From Pseudomonadales bacterium (lineage in GTDB: Bacteria > Pseudomonadota > Gammaproteobacteria > Pseudomonadales > Azotimanducaceae): a stretch of DNA of 64,000 nt. The position numbers and the translations under genes are program-made. Each line of letters opens with the position of its first letter. The first letter of the stretch is position 1. The stretch spans positions 434,001-498,000 of the forward strand of contig JACKNX010000001.1 in NCBI GenBank assembly GCA_024234635.1, read 5' to 3'. Under the pieces are notes generated by a model. The model had not been told where the DNA came from, did not search any database, and saw only the letters and a list, made by a program, of their open reading frames with translations. This document shows positions 44,108-55,058 of the stretch, piece after piece.

Positions 44108-44245
44108 GGTGCTCTCTCAGTAGTTCAGGAAAATGACTCGGCAGTCTAAACCATGGCCTTTCGCCCATAAACCAGCGATCCGCCACGCCGCTTGTGCGCC
44201 GGTTGCCGGCCCGCACGGCAGCCGCTATCTTGCCCGGCTCCCCCG

Positions 44246-47110
<2,865 letters not shown>

Positions 47111-47202
47111 TTTTCCGCGCGCAGGGCCGGACTGCGCCATCCGCTCAATCCACAGGAGCGAATTGCCGGGAGATCGCCTAGAATGTTGCGATGCAGCATG
47201 AG

Positions 47203-47255
47203 AGACGGCGACGCCGGCGACCGCTGAAACAGTCCCAGCAGGGACGATTTCAGCA
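47203..47255 (-). repeat. Multi-hairpin dispersed repeat, copy 3 (truncated, inverted)
   Basis: Read on the minus strand, it matches hairpins 1 and 2 of copy 1: GCTGAAA/TTTCAGC enclosing GTCCC/GGGAC (GTCC/GGAC in copy 1), followed by the CGGC/GCCG stem. The inner stem has gained a paired base on each side relative to copy 1, so pairing is preserved while sequence changes. The rest of the element is missing. It lies in the 247-bp gap between uvrA and the patatin-like gene. Confidence 0.6.
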
Positions 47256-47261
47256 TCTCCT

Positions 47262-47280
47262 CATGGAACGAAGTTCCATG
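47262..47280. repeat. Perfect 8-bp hairpin CATGGAAC/GTTCCATG
   Basis: CATGGAAC, a 3-nt loop GAA and GTTCCATG, located 7 nt beside repeat copy 3 and about 78 nt before the patatin-like gene. No T-run follows. It may be part of the repeat copy or an operator. Confidence 0.4.
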
Positions 47281-47357
47281 CGTGACAGCACTGGCAACCG
47301 CAACGTGGCCAGCTGCGAACGTTCTGACTCTCTGTCGTTCACCCGAAGGACACATTC

Positions 47358-48770
47358 ATGCCAAAGACAGACAGCTACGCAACCTGGCACGCAGCGGCAA
47401 CCGCCGCGGACGAACGCTCCGGCGCCATGGCCTGGCGGCGGCAGGACGCCAGTCGACGCTACGACTACAAGATCATCAAGCACCGGCTCAGCGAACTTCG
47501 CGCGGTCAAAACGCTGGGTGACGTACATCGCCTGCTCTACTGGCTGAACGAAGGCATCCACGGCAACATGGGTGGCATCGGTTCTTCCAGCATGTATACC
47601 AAGGCGAAGTCTGGAACGAAGTTTCTCGTCAGCGACTATCTCGCCGAGCTTGCCGATGCACTCGAAGTCGTGGCACGCGCCAGCGAAGCCGACATACCAT
47701 TCAACGAACGCCTCGAATTTTTCCGTCGCGCCAGTCACTGCTTTGGCCGGACGGCGCTGATGCTCAGCGGCGGCGGGTCACTGGGACCGTTCCATGTTGG
47801 CGTAATCAAGGCACTGTCCGAACAGCATCTGCTGCCGAACGTCATCTCCGGCTCCAGCGCCGGCTCCATCATCACCGCCATCATCGGTACGCGAAAGTCG
47901 CTGGCGATCAGCAACACACTGGGCTCGGACCTGGTCGTGCACACGCTGGAGAGCATGGATGCACAACGGGTGCTCACCTCCGGCAGCAATCGGCAACTCA
48001 GCACCGACGCGGTGCGAAGCCTTGTCAGCCAGCTGATACCGGACGTGACATTCCAGGAAGCCTTCGAAGAAACCGGACGGCAGATCAACATCACCGTATC
48101 GCCCAAGGAGTTGCATCAGCACTCCCGCCTGCTCAACGCGATTACCTCGCCCAATGTCTACCTGCGCGAAGCGGTGCTGGCCTCCTGCGCCGTGCCCGGT
48201 GTTTTCCCTGCGGTCACCCTGGCGGCAAAAAACGTACGTGGTGAACGACAGCCTTACGTGCCTTCGCGCCAGTGGGTGGACGGGTCGATGACGGACGACC
48301 TGCCAGCAAAACGTCTTGCCCGCCTGTACGGGGTCAACCACTTCATCACAAGTCAGATCAATCCCCTGGTGACCTGGGCGATGAACGACACCCAACGGTC
48401 GGACACGTTGTATGCGAAATTGTGGGAGATCAACCAGAACGCGACGCGGGAATGGTTGAAGGCCACCTATCCCCTGGCGATGCAGTTGACCCGCTCCTAC
48501 TTCCCGCTGAACGTCTACACGCGCATGTTCTACAACCTGATCACGCAGGACTATACGGCGGATATCAACATCCTTCCCGAGCGTCGGTACTGGGATCCCC
48601 GCAAGCTGCTGTCCGCCTTGTCGGAGCACGAAGTCCGCTCGCTGATCGAGGAAGGCGAAAGGCAGGCCTGGCCCAAGATCGAGATGATCCGCAACTGCAC
48701 GCTCGTCAGCCGTACGCTGGATCGGATCCTTGCCGATATGGAAAAACAAAGCCTGTCGATGGCGGCGTAG
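47358..48770 (+). CDS. Patatin-like phospholipase with N-terminal DUF3336-type domain
   Basis: A 470-residue lipase-like protein. The N-terminal 130 residues are helical (YDYKIIKHRLSELRAVKTLG), as in proteins with a DUF3336 domain and in fungal triacylglycerol lipases. The patatin domain follows: oxyanion loop SGGGSLGPFHVGV, nucleophile SGSSAGSII (GxSxG) and the dyad Asp in WVDGSMTDDLPA. It probably hydrolyses acyl ester bonds of lipids; no signal peptide is present, so it should act in the cytoplasm or at the inner membrane. GAAGGA precedes the ATG by about 8 nt. It stands alone, with repeat copy 3 in its leader. Confidence 0.88.
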   Translation: MPKTDSYATWHAAATAADERSGAMAWRRQDASRRYDYKIIKHRLSELRAVKTLGDVHRLLYWLNEGIHGNMGGIGSSSMYTKAKSGTKFLVSDYLAELADALEVVARASEADIPFNERLEFFRRASHCFGRTALMLSGGGSLGPFHVGVIKALSEQHLLPNVISGSSAGSIITAIIGTRKSLAISNTLGSDLVVHTLESMDAQRVLTSGSNRQLSTDAVRSLVSQLIPDVTFQEAFEETGRQINITVSPKELHQHSRLLNAITSPNVYLREAVLASCAVPGVFPAVTLAAKNVRGERQPYVPSRQWVDGSMTDDLPAKRLARLYGVNHFITSQINPLVTWAMNDTQRSDTLYAKLWEINQNATREWLKATYPLAMQLTRSYFPLNVYTRMFYNLITQDYTADINILPERRYWDPRKLLSALSEHEVRSLIEEGERQAWPKIEMIRNCTLVSRTLDRILADMEKQSLSMAA

Positions 48771-48946
48771 GGCGCGCCGCAAACCACGCGCGGCGCATCA
48801 GCGATTGATGACCGCTCTGACGGCACGAGGCGCCGTGATCGAGGACCGACAGCGCGGCAGATGAGGACCCAGGCCACAGAAGGATGAGAGCGGCATGGGA
48901 CTTTCACGATACCATTGCAAGTCCAATGCCACGTGAGCACCCGCCG

Positions 48947-49786
48947 ATGTCCAATTCTCTGCAACGGACGATTTCGCACGCCTGGGAGAATCGCGAAGAG
49001 CCGGAAAGCGTACGCACGGACACCGTTCGCCAGGCTGTTGCCACCGCTCTGCAATTGCTGGACGAGGGCACGCTGCGCGTCGCGGAAAAGGCCAATGGCA
49101 CCTGGCGCGTCAATCAATGGCTGAAGCAGGCTGTGTTGCTCAGCTTCATCCTGAACGACATGCGGCGCATCGAAGGCGGTCCTGACCACGGTGGCTGGTG
49201 GGACAAGGTCGCCTCGAAGTTCCAGGACTGGGACGAGGCGCGCTTCCGGGAAGCCGCCTTTCGCGCCGTACCCTCCGCGGTGGTTCGCCACTCCGCCTAC
49301 GTGGCACCTTCCGTGGTGCTGATGCCCAGCTTCGTGAACGTCGGCGCCTACGTCGATAGCGGTACGATGATCGATACCTGGGCAACGGTGGGCTCGTGCG
49401 CGCAGATCGGCCGCAACTGTCACATCTCCGGCGGTGTTGGCATCGCCGGTGTCCTGGAACCGCTGCAGAGCCAACCCGTGATCATCGAAGACGATTGTTT
49501 CATCGGTGCGCGCTCGGAAGTCGCGGAAGGCGTTATCGTCGAACAGGGCAGCGTGCTGTCCATGGGCGTCTACATCGGGGCATCCACCAAAATTGTCCAT
49601 CGCGATACGGGTGAGATCATCACGGGGCGTGTGCCGGCATATTCTGTGGTGGTACCCGGCACGCTGGGCGGCGGTCAGCGTGCAGACGGTAGCCAGATTC
49701 CGGGGTTGTACTGCGCGGTGATCATCAAACAGGTGGACGCGCGAACGCGCTCGAAGACGTCCATCAACGAACTGTTGCGGGACTGA
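48947..49786 (+). CDS. dapD: 2,3,4,5-tetrahydropyridine-2,6-dicarboxylate N-succinyltransferase
   Basis: Lysine/meso-diaminopimelate synthesis by the succinylase route; the product feeds peptidoglycan. After an N-terminal helical domain come the left-handed beta-helix hexapeptides: VLMPSFVNVGAYVDSGTMID, TWATVGSCAQIG, ISGGVGIAGVLEP and FIGARSEVAEGVIVEQG. Length 279 (274 in E. coli). Starts at 48926 and 48947 are both in frame; the later one matches the E. coli N-terminus. A 175-bp gap separates it from the patatin-like gene, so it may have its own promoter. Confidence 0.95.
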   Translation: MSNSLQRTISHAWENREEPESVRTDTVRQAVATALQLLDEGTLRVAEKANGTWRVNQWLKQAVLLSFILNDMRRIEGGPDHGGWWDKVASKFQDWDEARFREAAFRAVPSAVVRHSAYVAPSVVLMPSFVNVGAYVDSGTMIDTWATVGSCAQIGRNCHISGGVGIAGVLEPLQSQPVIIEDDCFIGARSEVAEGVIVEQGSVLSMGVYIGASTKIVHRDTGEIITGRVPAYSVVVPGTLGGGQRADGSQIPGLYCAVIIKQVDARTRSKTSINELLRD

Positions 49787-50183
49787 TTGCGACCCCTGGT
49801 CTTTCACGCGCTGCATGACGCGGACGACGAGGCCGGCGGGCACCGCGATACGGCATGAAATCTGCCGGCTGAAGATGCAAAGGGGAACGGTCGTCTACTG
49901 CCTTTGGATGACACGAGCGGCCTGCGTATGGGTGACAAGTCAATCCCCGTTACGATCATTGCTGTAAGCGTCGACAACCGCGCAAGGAAACTACGGCTCG
50001 CCAGATCACACGGGACATGACTCCGGACCTGGCACTCGACGATCGATGGGGCCATGACGCCTGGTATGTCATGGCCCAACCGATTGTATTGATGTCACCG
50101 ATGGAACCCATGGAAAAGTTTCGCTTGAGTCGCTGGCCGGATCGGTTACGGTCCCACGGAACTCCATCAAGGGATTCGCGGAT
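49787..50183. other. 397-bp gap between dapD and the next gene, with a 10-bp hairpin
   Basis: No convincing gene. The one notable structure is a perfect 10-bp inverted repeat GGGCCATGAC/GTCATGGCCC with a 9-nt loop at 50049-50077, about 105 nt before the next start codon. It lacks a T-run, so it is not an intrinsic terminator; it could be an operator or an RNA element. Short open frames on both strands cross the region (for example 50017-50277 plus), but they overlap the downstream gene and show no family resemblance. Confidence 0.5.
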
Positions 50184-50669
50184 ATGGCCAACGAAGAACA
50201 CCTTCGGGAATACGCCTCACCGCCCTGTTATCAACACGAGTTCGATGACTCGCCCGGCAAGCTTCCCCCCGACGTAGCTGCCATCCTCAATGAACTGCTG
50301 CAGGGGGAACGCGCCGGCGCCATGGCAATCATCACGATGAATGCGGTAGCGGACGGCCAGCTTGGATCGCTGCTGAAAACGGTGGCAGAAGACGAAGCGC
50401 GATTCTGCGCGATGTTGCATCGACATCTGACAAGGCTTGGCCATGTGCCGAGCCGTGGAATCGGTGTGTTCTATGAAAAGCTGGTCAAACGGCCCACGCT
50501 CGATGAAAAACTTCGACTGCTCGATCGCGGACAATCGGCGGTCGTGCGGATGCTCGATGGCGTGCTCTCCTCGATCGAAGATGCCGCCTTGCGTGAGGAT
50601 CTGGAAGAGATGCGTACGGTCCATGTACGCAACATCGAAGCCTGTGCGAAGTATGTGACCACGGGCTGA
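50184..50669 (+). CDS. Small helical protein, ferritin-like (DUF6306-type), function unknown
   Basis: A 161-residue, nearly all-helical cytoplasmic protein. Features are PPCYQHEF near the N-terminus, the helix ILNELLQGERAGAMAIITM, then VAEDEARFCAMLHRHLTRLG, in which an acidic residue and histidines sit on one face, and further helices to KYVTTG. The PCY-HE start followed by a LL-x-ERAGA helix recalls ferritin-like proteins of the DUF6306 type (recalled, not searched), which would place Glu and His residues around a di-metal site. Function is unknown. AGGGA lies about 11 nt before the ATG, a weak fit. It stands alone between two long non-coding stretches. Confidence 0.65.
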   Translation: MANEEHLREYASPPCYQHEFDDSPGKLPPDVAAILNELLQGERAGAMAIITMNAVADGQLGSLLKTVAEDEARFCAMLHRHLTRLGHVPSRGIGVFYEKLVKRPTLDEKLRLLDRGQSAVVRMLDGVLSSIEDAALREDLEEMRTVHVRNIEACAKYVTTG

Positions 50670-50802
50670 CGCAACGCCCTTTCCCTGTCGCGTTCGGCCA
50701 CCGCGGGCGGTGTGTGCCCGCAGTTGCCGTGCTGGCAGCGGGAGTGACGGACGGTCCAGGCCAACCCACCCGGTTTGCGGACAGGCACTATCCGAGCGAC
50801 AC

Positions 50803-50901
50803 GTCAGCCTCGTCGACTCGCGCCAAATACAGCGTTTTCCGCTGCGTTTTCGGGCCAGCAATCACCGGCTGGCTGACCAGGCTGCTTTTCGAGCAGCCTG
50901 G
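50803..50901 (+). repeat. Multi-hairpin dispersed repeat, copy 2
   Basis: Corresponds to the second half of copy 1, same strand: the CAGCG-TTTTC-CGCTG stem, GCCAGC/GCTGGC, and the terminal hairpin, here a perfect 10-bp stem CCAGGCTGCT/AGCAGCCTGG with loop TTTCG (50877-50901). Loops differ from copy 1 while stems are kept or lengthened. It lies in the 348-bp gap between the ferritin-like gene and lysR; the remainder of that gap (50670-50802) shows no gene or clear structure. Confidence 0.75.
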
Positions 50902-50930
50902 TAGCCGCCTCCGCCCTGGAGACAGGCTTG

Positions 50931-50946
50931 ATATCGGTCACGATAT
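50931..50946. promoter_or_regulatory. Palindromic operator candidate upstream of the lysR gene
   Basis: ATATCG-GTCA-CGATAT, a perfect 6-bp inverted repeat with a 4-nt centre, 71 nt before the lysR start, followed by an AT-rich stretch (TTATATATCAG, about 50959-50969) that could hold the -10 region. LysR regulators commonly bind interrupted palindromes near their own promoters, so autoregulation is plausible. Confidence 0.45.
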
Positions 50947-51017
50947 GGGGAACCACGTTATATATCAGTAGTACGAATACAATTCAGCCATCGTCAGCGA
51001 GTGGTGGAGACCGCCTC

Positions 51018-51878
51018 ATGGATACGGAACTTGCCCGAACGTTTCTCACCGTGGTGGCCGCCGGAAACTTCAGCAATGCAGCGCCGCGCCTGTATGTGAC
51101 GCAATCGACCGTGAGCGCCCGCATCAGCGCACTCGAGGATCAGCTCGGCTGCCGATTGTTCGTCCGCAACAAGGGCGGAACCACTCTGACCGCCCAGGGG
51201 CGCTGGTTTCAATCCCATGCAGCCAATCTGGTAAGGACGGTTGCGCGCGTGAAGCAGGAAATCGGCGTTGCGGCGGGCTTCTCGGCAAGCGTCACGATCG
51301 GCGGCCGTTTCGGCCTCTGGGAAAGTCTGCTTCTTGCTGTGCTGCCCCGAATTCGCCAGGAAGCCCGAAGCCTGGCCATCCGGAGCGAAATCGGCTTCGA
51401 AGACGATTTGATGCAGGGACTCGTAGAAGGAAGGCTGGATGTCGGCGTGATGTACACCCCCGAGAACCGGCCCGGCCTGGTGATAAGGCCGCTCCACGAG
51501 GAAACCCTCGTCTACGTGACAAGCAATCCCGATACCGCCGACATACCTTGCGAGGGCTATGTATACGTTGACTGGGGGCCGGAATTCGCCAGCCAGCACA
51601 GCGCCAGTTTTCCTGCATTTGCCGGCGCCCAATTGACAGCAAACGTCGGCTGGCTCGGCCTGCAGCACATCCTCGCGCATGGCGGCTCGGGCTATTTTCC
51701 GTTCCGCCTGGTCAGGGCTGAACTGGTCGCGGGTCGTCTGCATCGACGCTCCGAAGCGCCCGACTTTACGCTGCCCGCCTATGTCGCCTATCAGGCCGAT
51801 CACGACCCGGAAACGGTAGGCATCGTCGTTGATTTGATCGAACGCACAACCCGGGAGGTGCTCCGGGACAGCATCTGA
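51018..51878 (+). CDS. LysR-family transcriptional regulator
   Basis: A 286-residue regulator. The N-terminal winged helix-turn-helix (about 1-60) is canonical: ELARTFLTVVAAGNFSNAA, LYVTQSTVSARISALEDQLG and LFVRNKGGTTLT. The effector-binding domain (about 90-286) includes GFEDDLMQGLVEGRLDVGVM and GLGLQHILAHGG-like segments. The ATG at 51018 has GGAG 9 nt upstream. Unusually for the family, no divergent target gene is adjacent: upstream is repeat copy 2, and downstream is the convergent ribosomal operon, so the regulon is unknown. Confidence 0.9.
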   Translation: MDTELARTFLTVVAAGNFSNAAPRLYVTQSTVSARISALEDQLGCRLFVRNKGGTTLTAQGRWFQSHAANLVRTVARVKQEIGVAAGFSASVTIGGRFGLWESLLLAVLPRIRQEARSLAIRSEIGFEDDLMQGLVEGRLDVGVMYTPENRPGLVIRPLHEETLVYVTSNPDTADIPCEGYVYVDWGPEFASQHSASFPAFAGAQLTANVGWLGLQHILAHGGSGYFPFRLVRAELVAGRLHRRSEAPDFTLPAYVAYQADHDPETVGIVVDLIERTTREVLRDSI

Positions 51879-51981
51879 CTGCCATCGAGGTTGCTCCCCT
51901 CGCGCGGTGGATCCTGCCGCCGGTACGGCGCGCCATTGCGTGCAACGTAGTCCGGCCTCAGCAGAGAACCAGGCAAAAAAA

Positions 51982-52011
51982 ACGGGATCCAGCCGGATCC
52001 CGTCTTTTGTC
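51982..52011. terminator. Strong intrinsic terminator, bidirectional, after rplQ and lysR
   Basis: A 9-bp stem ACGGGATCC/GGATCCCGT with a 4-nt loop. On the minus strand it is followed by a run of eight T (complement of the A-run at 51975-51982), an excellent terminator for the rplQ operon about 30 nt past its stop. On the plus strand the weaker CTTTTGT tail follows, so it may also end the lysR transcript. Confidence 0.92.
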
Positions 52012-52041
52012 TGCCTGGGCCGCCTTTCGGGCCCGCAGGCT

Positions 52042-52446
52042 TCAATCCTCGTCGCCGTCATCCTCGTCATCGTCGATATCCACGTCCACCGGGCGATCGA
52101 CGAGTTCGATGAACGCCATGGGCGCCGCGTCGCCAGGCCGGAACCCGCACTTGAGAATGCGGGTGTAGCCACCTGGACGCGTGGAATAACGGGGGCCGAG
52201 TTCGCTGAACAGCTTGCCCACCGCTTCCTTCGAACGCGTGCGGGCAAAAGCCAGCCTGCGATTGGCTACCGAGTCTTCCTTCGCGAGCGTAATCAACGGC
52301 TCTACGAAGCGACGCAACTCCTTTGCCTTCGGCAGCGTGGTGCGGATGACTTCATGTTCCACCAGCGACGCCACCATATTCTTGTACATGGCCTGCCGGT
52401 GAGAACTGTTACGGCCCAGTTGCCGTCCACTCAGTTTGTGACGCAT
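52042..52446 (-). CDS. rplQ: Large ribosomal subunit protein bL17 with acidic C-terminal tail
   Basis: Lies near the peptide exit tunnel. The conserved part starts MRHKLSGRQLGRNSSHRQAM and includes PKAKELRRFVEPLITLAK and GPRYSTRPGGYTRIL. After FIELVDRP the protein ends in a tail from about residue 120 made almost entirely of Asp and Glu (DIDDDEDDGDED), absent from the E. coli protein and unusual for a basic ribosomal protein. Length 134. Last gene of the alpha operon, 33 nt after rpoA, followed by the terminator. Confidence 0.96.
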   Translation of the reverse strand: MRHKLSGRQLGRNSSHRQAMYKNMVASLVEHEVIRTTLPKAKELRRFVEPLITLAKEDSVANRRLAFARTRSKEAVGKLFSELGPRYSTRPGGYTRILKCGFRPGDAAPMAFIELVDRPVDVDIDDDEDDGDED

Positions 52447-52479
52447 TTGCTCTTACTCTCTTTACCTGCCGCGCCGCGG

Positions 52480-53475
52480 TCAACCCGCATGACGGTTGTC
52501 ACCGCGCAATCCTGCCGGTGGCCAGTTTTCCAGTCGCATACCCAATGACAACCCACGCGAGGCCAGTACATCCTTGATTTCCGTCAGGGATTTCTTGCCC
52601 AGGTTCGGCGTCTTCAGCAGCTCCACCTCGGTGCGCTGGATCAGGTCACCGATGTAGTAGATGTTTTCGGCCTTCAGACAGTTGGCAGACCGTACCGTAA
52701 GCTCGAGATCGTCGACAGGACGCGTGAGGATGGGATCGACTTCATCGATCTTCTCTTCCACCATCGGCTCACCTTCGCTCTCCAGATCCACGAATACCGC
52801 CAGCTGCTGCTGAAGGATTGTCGCGGCGCGGCGAATGGCTTCTTCCGGATCGATGGTGCCGTTGGTTTCGATTTCCAGGATCAGCTTGTCCAGGTCCGTA
52901 CGCTGCTCGACCCGCGCGGCTTCCACGCTGTAGGACACGCGGCGCATCGGGCTGTAGCTGGCATCGAGACGCAGCACGCCAATCGGGCGTGATTCTTCTT
53001 CGACAGCCAGGCTGTCCACCGGCACATACCCGCGCCCTCGCGTAACGCGCGCTTCCAGGCGGATGGCGCCACGGTCATTCAGGGTGCAGATGACGTGATC
53101 CGGATTGGCAATCTCCACGTCTTCAGTGAGCTGGAAATCACCAGCGGTAACTTCACCACCACCGCTCTTGCTCAGCGAAATGATTGCCTCGTCCTGGTTG
53201 TGCAGCAGAACCGCCACATTCTTCAGGTTGAGCAGGATATCGATGACATCTTCCTGCACACCTTCGATGGTGCTGTATTCGTGCAGCACACCGTCGATCT
53301 GCACTTCCGTAATGGCGCAGCCCGGCATGGACGACAGCAGGATGCGGCGCAGCGTATTACCGAGCGTGTGGCCGAAACCACGCTCCAGAGGCTCCAGCGA
53401 CACGCGGGCACGCGTTGGGCTGGCCGTCTGGACGTCGATAATGCGCGGCGTAAGAAATTCGTTTACCGATGACAT
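52480..53475 (-). CDS. rpoA: RNA polymerase alpha subunit
   Basis: Assembly platform of RNA polymerase and contact for upstream DNA and activators. The N-terminal domain (1-235) has LEPLERGFGHTLGNTLRRIL and HEYSTIEGVQEDVIDILLNL; the C-terminal domain (about 250-320) has LTVRSANCLKAENI and LLKTPNLGKKSLTEIKDVL, which bind UP elements. Length 331 (329 in E. coli). The ATG at 53475 has AGGAGA 8 nt upstream, chosen over the longer frame to 53496. Confidence 0.97.
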   Translation of the reverse strand: MSSVNEFLTPRIIDVQTASPTRARVSLEPLERGFGHTLGNTLRRILLSSMPGCAITEVQIDGVLHEYSTIEGVQEDVIDILLNLKNVAVLLHNQDEAIISLSKSGGGEVTAGDFQLTEDVEIANPDHVICTLNDRGAIRLEARVTRGRGYVPVDSLAVEEESRPIGVLRLDASYSPMRRVSYSVEAARVEQRTDLDKLILEIETNGTIDPEEAIRRAATILQQQLAVFVDLESEGEPMVEEKIDEVDPILTRPVDDLELTVRSANCLKAENIYYIGDLIQRTEVELLKTPNLGKKSLTEIKDVLASRGLSLGMRLENWPPAGLRGDNRHAG

Positions 53476-53496
53476 GCGGTCGTCTCCTGTGCGCAA

Positions 53497-54117
53497 TTAC
53501 TTGGAGTAGAGTTCCACGATCAGGCTTTCGTTGATTTCGGACGGCAGTTCCTCCCGATCCGGCAGCCGTTTGAACACACCTTCCATCGCGCCTGCGTTCA
53601 CTTCCACCCACTCCACCGACGGACGCTGTGCCGCGAGTTGCAGAGCAGCCTGAACGCGCAGCTGCTGCTTGGCGTGACTGGCGATGGAGATCGTGTCGCC
53701 ATCACGAACCTGGTAGGACGGAATATTCACCGACGCACCGTTGACGAGCACCGACTTGTGCGATACCAGCTGCCGCGATTCGGCACGCGTGGAGCCGAAG
53801 CCCATGCGATAGACAACGTTGTCCAGACGACGTTCCAGCAGCATCAGCAGGTTGGCGCCGGTGTTGCCCTTCTGACGTTCCGCCTTGTGGTAGTAGTTAC
53901 GGAACTGGCGCTCCAGCAAACCGTAGATACGACGCACTTTCTGCTTTTCGCGCAACTGCACCGCGTAATCGGACAAACGTCCGCGACGGGCGCCGTGCTG
54001 ACCGGGTACTGCTTCGATCTTGCACTTGGAATCGATCGGCCGTACGCCGCTCTTGAGGTACAGATCCGTACCTTCACGACGGGACAGCTTGAGTTTGGGA
54101 CCAAGGTAACGAGCCAT
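53497..54117 (-). CDS. rpsD: Small ribosomal subunit protein uS4
   Basis: Primary 16S rRNA binder and, in E. coli, translational repressor of the alpha operon. MARYLGPKLKLSRREGTDLY at the start, the S4 RNA-binding domain with RRLDNVVYRMGFGSTRAESR and VLVNGASVNIPSYQV; length 206, identical to E. coli. No zinc-binding cysteine cluster at the N-terminus, so this is the zinc-free form. It lies 22 nt after rpsK and 21 nt before rpoA. Confidence 0.97.
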   Translation of the reverse strand: MARYLGPKLKLSRREGTDLYLKSGVRPIDSKCKIEAVPGQHGARRGRLSDYAVQLREKQKVRRIYGLLERQFRNYYHKAERQKGNTGANLLMLLERRLDNVVYRMGFGSTRAESRQLVSHKSVLVNGASVNIPSYQVRDGDTISIASHAKQQLRVQAALQLAAQRPSVEWVEVNAGAMEGVFKRLPDREELPSEINESLIVELYSK

Positions 54118-54139
54118 GTTCTACTCCGTACCCGCAGGA

Positions 54140-54514
54140 CTACACACGGCGCCGCTTCGGCGGGCGGCAACCGTTGTGAGGAATGGGGGTGATGTCGGAA
54201 ATGCTGTTGATGCGCAGTCCGGCGGCGTTCAGTGCGCGCACGGCGGACTCCCGGCCGGGGCCCGGCCCCTTGACACGAACATCGACGCTTTTCATGCCAT
54301 ATTCCAACGCCACCTGCGAACAGCGCTCCGCAGCCACCTGGGCTGCAAACGGCGTGCTCTTGCGCGAACCGCGGAAGCCGGAGCCACCGGAAGTTGCCCA
54401 GGCAAGCGCGTTACCCTGACGGTCACTGATCGTCACGATGGTGTTGTTGAACGACGCGTGGATGTGGGCGATGCCGTCCGTCACCACACGCTTGATCTTT
54501 TTCTTTTCAGCCAT
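54140..54514 (-). CDS. rpsK: Small ribosomal subunit protein uS11
   Basis: Platform protein of the 30S subunit. GIAHIHASFNNTIVTISDRQ, SSGGSGFRGSRKSTPFAAQV-type central region and the C-terminal SDITPIPHNGCRPPKRRRV identify it. The Asn-Gly pair in the C-terminal segment is the site that becomes isoaspartate in E. coli S11. Length 124, slightly shorter than the E. coli protein (129). Gene order rpsM-rpsK-rpsD as usual. Confidence 0.97.
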   Translation of the reverse strand: MAEKKKIKRVVTDGIAHIHASFNNTIVTISDRQGNALAWATSGGSGFRGSRKSTPFAAQVAAERCSQVALEYGMKSVDVRVKGPGPGRESAVRALNAAGLRINSISDITPIPHNGCRPPKRRRV

Positions 54515-54539
54515 TTCGGTTCAGACCCTGTTGGCGGTA

Positions 54540-54896
54540 TTACTTGCGGATCGGACGCGGCGGTCCTTTCCGGGTGCGGGCGTTGGTACGGGTGCGCTGA
54601 CCACGCACCGGCAGGTTACGGCGATGCCGCAGCCCGCGGTAGCAGCCGAGGTCCATCAGCCGCTTGATGCTCATGTTCACCTGGCGGCGCAGATCACCTT
54701 CCACCGTCAGCTTCGACACCTCGGTACGCAGCGCATCCAGACGTTCCTCCGTCAGGTCGCCGATCTTTTCGTTGGGCGCGACACCTGCCGCTTCACAGAG
54801 CATCAGGGCGGTGGTGCGACCGATACCGTAGATGTAGGTCAGCGAAATACCGGCGTGTTTGTTGTCCGGTATGTTGATTCCCGCAATACGAGCCAT
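54540..54896 (-). CDS. rpsM: Small ribosomal subunit protein uS13
   Basis: 30S head protein contacting the 50S subunit and P-site tRNA. MARIAGINIPDNKHAGISLT at the start, YIYGIGRTTALMLCEAAGV, and the basic C-terminal tail with LPVRGQRTRTNARTRKGP. Length 118 as in E. coli. It follows rpmJ by only 3 nt, so an alpha-operon promoter directly before it is not evident. Confidence 0.97.
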   Translation of the reverse strand: MARIAGINIPDNKHAGISLTYIYGIGRTTALMLCEAAGVAPNEKIGDLTEERLDALRTEVSKLTVEGDLRRQVNMSIKRLMDLGCYRGLRHRRNLPVRGQRTRTNARTRKGPPRPIRK

Positions 54897-54899
54897 AGT

Positions 54900-55016
54900 T
54901 CAACCTTGCCGTTGTTTGTGTCGCGGTTCGACACTGCAGATCACCCTAACCGCACCGTTGCGCCGAACGATTTTGCAGTTACGGCATACTTTCTTTACCG
55001 ATGCGCGCACTTTCAT
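54900..55016 (-). CDS. rpmJ: Large ribosomal subunit protein bL36
   Basis: A 38-residue protein found by translating the gap between secY and rpsM: it starts MKVRASVKKVCRNCKIV and ends VEPRHKQRQG. Cys11, Cys14, Cys27 and His33 form the zinc ribbon, so this is the zinc-binding form rather than the zinc-free paralogue that some genomes express under zinc limitation. It lies 42 nt after the secY stop, its usual position at the end of the spc cluster. Confidence 0.95.
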   Translation of the reverse strand: MKVRASVKKVCRNCKIVRRNGAVRVICSVEPRHKQRQG

Positions 55017-55058
55017 GTCATTACCTCTTCGCTCCGACGAATTGCGGGCAGACCGCCG

